From Brevibacterium atlanticum (GTDB lineage Bacteria; Actinomycetota; Actinomycetes; Actinomycetales; Brevibacteriaceae): a DNA stretch of 64,000 bases. Under the pieces are notes generated by a model that was given only the letters and a program-made list of their open reading frames with translations, was not told the DNA's origin and did no database searches. How positions within the stretch are numbered: position 1 is the first letter of the stretch; each line of letters starts with the position of its first letter. This document shows, in pieces, positions 61,454 to 64,000 of this stretch. The DNA is taken from positions 682,001 to 746,000 of the forward strand of contig NZ_CP050152.1 in the NCBI RefSeq assembly GCF_011617245.1, in the 5' to 3' direction. The position numbers were made by a program, and so were the translations under genes.

Positions 61454-62656
61454 TCAGCGGTCGATGTTCGCGGTGAGGACGCCGATGAGGGTCAGGGCCA
61501 TAGCGACGGCCAACGCGATCGCCGAGGCGATGAAGGCGGCGGCGATGTGCTCGCTCAGGACGGCGGCGACGATGGCGGGCCCGACGATCTGACCGATGCT
61601 GTACCAGGACGTCAGCTTCGCCGAGGCGTTCGCGACTCCCATCTGCGTGCCGACGCCGATCGTCATCATCACCGCCCCGATGAACGTGAAGCCGAAGAGT
61701 GCCGCGGCGAAGATCAGCACGATCGGGGTCGAGCCGAAGACGGCGAGCAGGGCGCCGACAACCTGGAGGCAGTAGCAGGCGGTGAGCGCCTTGACCGTGC
61801 CGATGCGGGAAACGACCGCCGACCAGGTCAGGGGAGAGACCGCCGTGGCGATCCCGGCGATGAGCCACGTCGAGGCGGCTGCGGTGGCTCCGAAGACAGG
61901 ACCGGCGAGCACGACGAGGTAGGTGCCGATGATGATGTAGCCGCCACCTTGGAAGAAATAGCCGGTCGAAAGGATGGCCATGGCTCGGCGGCGGTTGGCG
62001 TCGAAGGGGGAGACCGCCTCGGCGGGGGTGTCGGGGTTTGGGTCGGTGCTCTGCGGCTGTGCTGAAGGTGCGACCGGGACACGAGTCGGGATCGGCCAGG
62101 TCCAGGCGATGACGGAGAACACGGCGGACACGGCCGCGCAGATGAGCCAGAGCTGACGCCAGTCGGCGACGCTGCCGGCGATGAGCACGATGGTCCCGGA
62201 GACGAGGATGCCGAAGCCCACTCCGCCGTAGGAGATGCCGCCGTCGCGGGGCTTGGTAGAGTTCGCGGGGATCCGTTGGGTCACGCACACGAAGATCAGC
62301 CCCGAGGCGATCCCGGCGATGGTGCGGATGCAGCCCTGCCACAGCAGGTCCGGTGTCAGTGCCACCGCCGCCAATCCGAGGGTGGAGACGATGAGGCTGA
62401 GGCGGTAGACGAAGCGGTTGGGTTCGACCCAGCCGCGGGCGATGACGAGGGTGCCGATGAAGTAGCCGACATAGTTCAGGGTCGCGATCCACGCCCCGGG
62501 CGCCGAGCCCCAATGGAGCGCCGCGACCATGAGCGGCAGGGCCGGGGTGTAGAAGAAGCGGCCCATGCCCATCGCCACCGACAGGCCCAGGGCGCCGCGG
62601 ATGGGGGTGAGACCGGCAGACGTGTTCACTGATGTGACCCCTTCGGTCGGTGGCAA
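61454..62656 (-). CDS. YbfB/YjiJ-type MFS transporter
   Basis: A 400-residue twelve-segment major facilitator. The start GALGLSVAMGMGRFFYTPALPLM, with the MGxGRFxYTPxLP motif, and WIATLNYVGYFIGTL are diagnostic of the YbfB/YjiJ branch. A Pro/Ser-rich loop of about 30 residues (PVAPSAQPQSTDPNPDTPAEAV) divides the halves. Substrates of this group are not well defined. It is an isolated gene on the minus strand. A GTG start at codon 7 is an alternative to the ATG used. Confidence 0.85.
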   Translation of the reverse strand: MPPTEGVTSVNTSAGLTPIRGALGLSVAMGMGRFFYTPALPLMVAALHWGSAPGAWIATLNYVGYFIGTLVIARGWVEPNRFVYRLSLIVSTLGLAAVALTPDLLWQGCIRTIAGIASGLIFVCVTQRIPANSTKPRDGGISYGGVGFGILVSGTIVLIAGSVADWRQLWLICAAVSAVFSVIAWTWPIPTRVPVAPSAQPQSTDPNPDTPAEAVSPFDANRRRAMAILSTGYFFQGGGYIIIGTYLVVLAGPVFGATAAASTWLIAGIATAVSPLTWSAVVSRIGTVKALTACYCLQVVGALLAVFGSTPIVLIFAAALFGFTFIGAVMMTIGVGTQMGVANASAKLTSWYSIGQIVGPAIVAAVLSEHIAAAFIASAIALAVAMALTLIGVLTANIDR

Positions 62657-62706
62657 CTGGGCGAGGCGGTCGAGCCGCCATCGGCCACTCTATGCCCGAC
62701 TCGCCC

Positions 62707-63963
62707 TCAGGTCCTCGATCGCTGCCACTGACGGACCCAGGCACGGCCATAGTCATTGCCATTGGGCACACGCATGAGCGTATGCACATGGAAACGCTGG
62801 GGGACGTCATAGTCGAGGAACACTCCGCAGTGGTGGTCGAGTTCGACGAGGAGGACCGGCGACTGGAAGCGGTAGTAGAACACATCCCCCGGCTCGGTCC
62901 CGCCGATCCAACTGAAGTACGACTCGTTCAGGTGATTTCTCACCTCGCGCACCTTCGCACGCCGCGGTCCCTCGGGCAGAATCCTGAGGAAGGTTCCGAC
63001 AAGATCGACGACGGCCTCCTGTGCCCGAGCGTCCAGCGCGCCCACCCGCACCCCTTCATAGGGGATGACCCGGTTGTCTTGGAACGCCCCGGCAAGATGG
63101 CGCTCATCGCCGGGATGAATGCGCCCCTCGGGCATTGCCGGATCGACGATCTGCTCGTAGATGACCGCCTCGGCGCGCTGACTCTCGCTCATGCACGCTA
63201 TGAGGTCGGTGCCCGCGTCGACACGATCGTCGAACGAACGCAGACCGGCGTGCGGTCCTGCATCGATCTCGTTCGGTTCGGCCCCGTGGAAGACGGGCGA
63301 GATGGTCATCCGCCCCTCGACGACGAGGCAGTTGACCGCACAGTGATGACCGTAGAGCTGCCACCCCCAGGGAGCCCTGAGATCCGGAGTGCCGTAGACG
63401 GCGAAGTTGTAGGAGAACTCGCCGAGGATGTTCTCCAGTCCCACGACCTCGCCGAGGAATCCGTTGATGAGCATCATCGAATGGGTGAGTGCGAACCCCT
63501 CGTCGCTCAGGCTGGCCCGAACGAGGCCGAGCGCAGCCTGCTGCACCTGTTCCGAGGCGAACTCGAGTCGCAGGCCGGTGTCGAACTGCATGAACTCGGG
63601 ATTGGCCCAGGTCTGCCACTCGACCGCGTCGACCGGATAACGCAGCTTCTCCGCCTCGTCGGCGGAGCAGGCCGCGAACAGTGCCTCGGCAGCGCTGAGC
63701 ATGTCGGCGACAGGCGCTTCCTCGCCCGGATCCGCGGGCGTCAGCGGATACAGGCCGTCGATGACCTGCCCGTCCGCGGTGATGCCGGTGAAGTCGTTGA
63801 GGTAGAGCGGCTCCCACCCGGCGATCAGACCTCCGGTGAACGTGCCCGGGGTCTTGGCGACCTCGCGGTATTCGTAGGCATCGAGTCCTTTGAGGTCGTC
63901 GATGCGCGGATGTCCCGGCGGATACATGAACTGCCGAAACGGGGTGGGGTTCTCATCGATCAT
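62707..63963 (-). CDS. DUF3500 domain-containing protein
   Basis: A 418-residue soluble protein of the DUF3500 family. Landmarks are ADMLSAAEALFAACSADEAEKLRYP, NPEFMQFDTGLRLEF, and the histidine-rich WGWQLYGHHCAVNCLVVEGRMTISPVFHGAEP. The C-terminal LLVELDHHCGVFLDYDVPQRFHVHTLMRVPNGNDYG is also conserved. The many conserved His and Asp residues suggest a metal-dependent enzyme, but no activity is established for the family. It lies 50 bases downstream of the window's right edge features and upstream of the MFS gene, on the same strand, so the two may be co-transcribed. Confidence 0.8.
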   Translation of the reverse strand: MIDENPTPFRQFMYPPGHPRIDDLKGLDAYEYREVAKTPGTFTGGLIAGWEPLYLNDFTGITADGQVIDGLYPLTPADPGEEAPVADMLSAAEALFAACSADEAEKLRYPVDAVEWQTWANPEFMQFDTGLRLEFASEQVQQAALGLVRASLSDEGFALTHSMMLINGFLGEVVGLENILGEFSYNFAVYGTPDLRAPWGWQLYGHHCAVNCLVVEGRMTISPVFHGAEPNEIDAGPHAGLRSFDDRVDAGTDLIACMSESQRAEAVIYEQIVDPAMPEGRIHPGDERHLAGAFQDNRVIPYEGVRVGALDARAQEAVVDLVGTFLRILPEGPRRAKVREVRNHLNESYFSWIGGTEPGDVFYYRFQSPVLLVELDHHCGVFLDYDVPQRFHVHTLMRVPNGNDYGRAWVRQWQRSRT

Positions 63964-64000
63964 CTGCGTCTCTCCTTCGACACTCAGCTGCGTGAGGAGG

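Noticed and set aside
61287..62885. 532-residue minus-strand frame overlapping the YbfB/YjiJ transporter
   Set aside because: It is out of frame with the transporter, is rich in Arg/His/Pro and spans the gap to the DUF3500 gene. The transporter frame has the family motif.
1..64000. tRNA or rRNA genes
   Set aside because: I looked for cloverleaf-like segments with TTCGA loops and CCA ends in the gaps and found none that fold.

Overview
The window is high-GC DNA from an actinomycete. The gene set (assimilatory sulfate reduction through a four-cysteine APS/PAPS reductase, cell-wall glycopolymer genes, an MHS-type transporter, actinobacterial Abi, YceI and LCP-like proteins) looks most like Brevibacterium or a close Micrococcales relative. 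That placement is inferred from gene content and protein style, not from a marker gene. I saw no rRNA, tRNA or CRISPR array.

Layout. 0-0.75 kb: end of an IS5-type insertion sequence. 0.8-4.4 kb: small housekeeping genes (a flavin-type split-barrel protein, rhodanese, DUF4287, cupin, FAD reductase). 4.4-6.1 kb: a TagGH/Wzm-Wzt-type polymer exporter. 6.5-7.8 kb: an MHS-family symporter. 7.8-8.3 kb: a repeat-rich intergenic region. 8.3-16.9 kb: a tightly packed sulfur operon running from sirohydrochlorin chelatase through sulfite reductase, CysH, CysD, CysN and CobA to ferredoxin and ferredoxin-NADP reductase. It makes siroheme, activates and reduces sulfate to sulfide, and supplies the electrons. 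17.1-18.8 kb: an amino-acid permease. 19.0-19.8 kb: an Abi/HEPN defence gene preceded by a candidate structured RNA. 19.9-21.9 kb: acetoacetate-CoA ligase.

22-55 kb is a large cell-surface glycopolymer locus. WecC and WecB (UDP-ManNAcA synthesis) are divergent. They are followed by at least six glycosyltransferases, a polysaccharide pyruvyltransferase, three alpha/beta-hydrolase-like proteins interleaved with the glycosyltransferases, a CapD-type NDP-sugar dehydratase, a WecA/MraY-type initiating phosphosugar transferase, a second ABC exporter, a DUF6270 protein, a TagF-like CDP-glycerol glycerophosphotransferase, an asparagine-synthetase-like amidotransferase pseudogene and an LCP-like protein. 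Together they suggest a pyruvylated, glycerol-phosphate-containing wall polymer made on undecaprenyl phosphate, exported by the ABC pair and modified by esterase or acyltransferase-like enzymes. The 46.1-54.4 kb part is visibly more A/T-rich and looks acquired. It carries an IS1634-family element flanked by a 342-bp exact duplication.

55.5-64 kb: a YceI protein with an unusual acidic/proline-rich tail; a catabolic unit (GntR regulator, HMG-CoA-lyase-like enzyme lacking the usual catalytic cysteine, family III CoA-transferase) facing a 2-hydroxycarboxylate transporter across a region with CATACA/TGTATG palindromes; a YbfB/YjiJ-type MFS protein; and a DUF3500 protein.

The observations most worth pursuing are the Abi-HEPN gene with its candidate RNA partner, the long target duplication around the IS1634-type element, the cysteine-less HMG-CoA-lyase homologue in its transport/CoA-transferase setting, and the three hydrolase-like proteins inside the glycopolymer locus.
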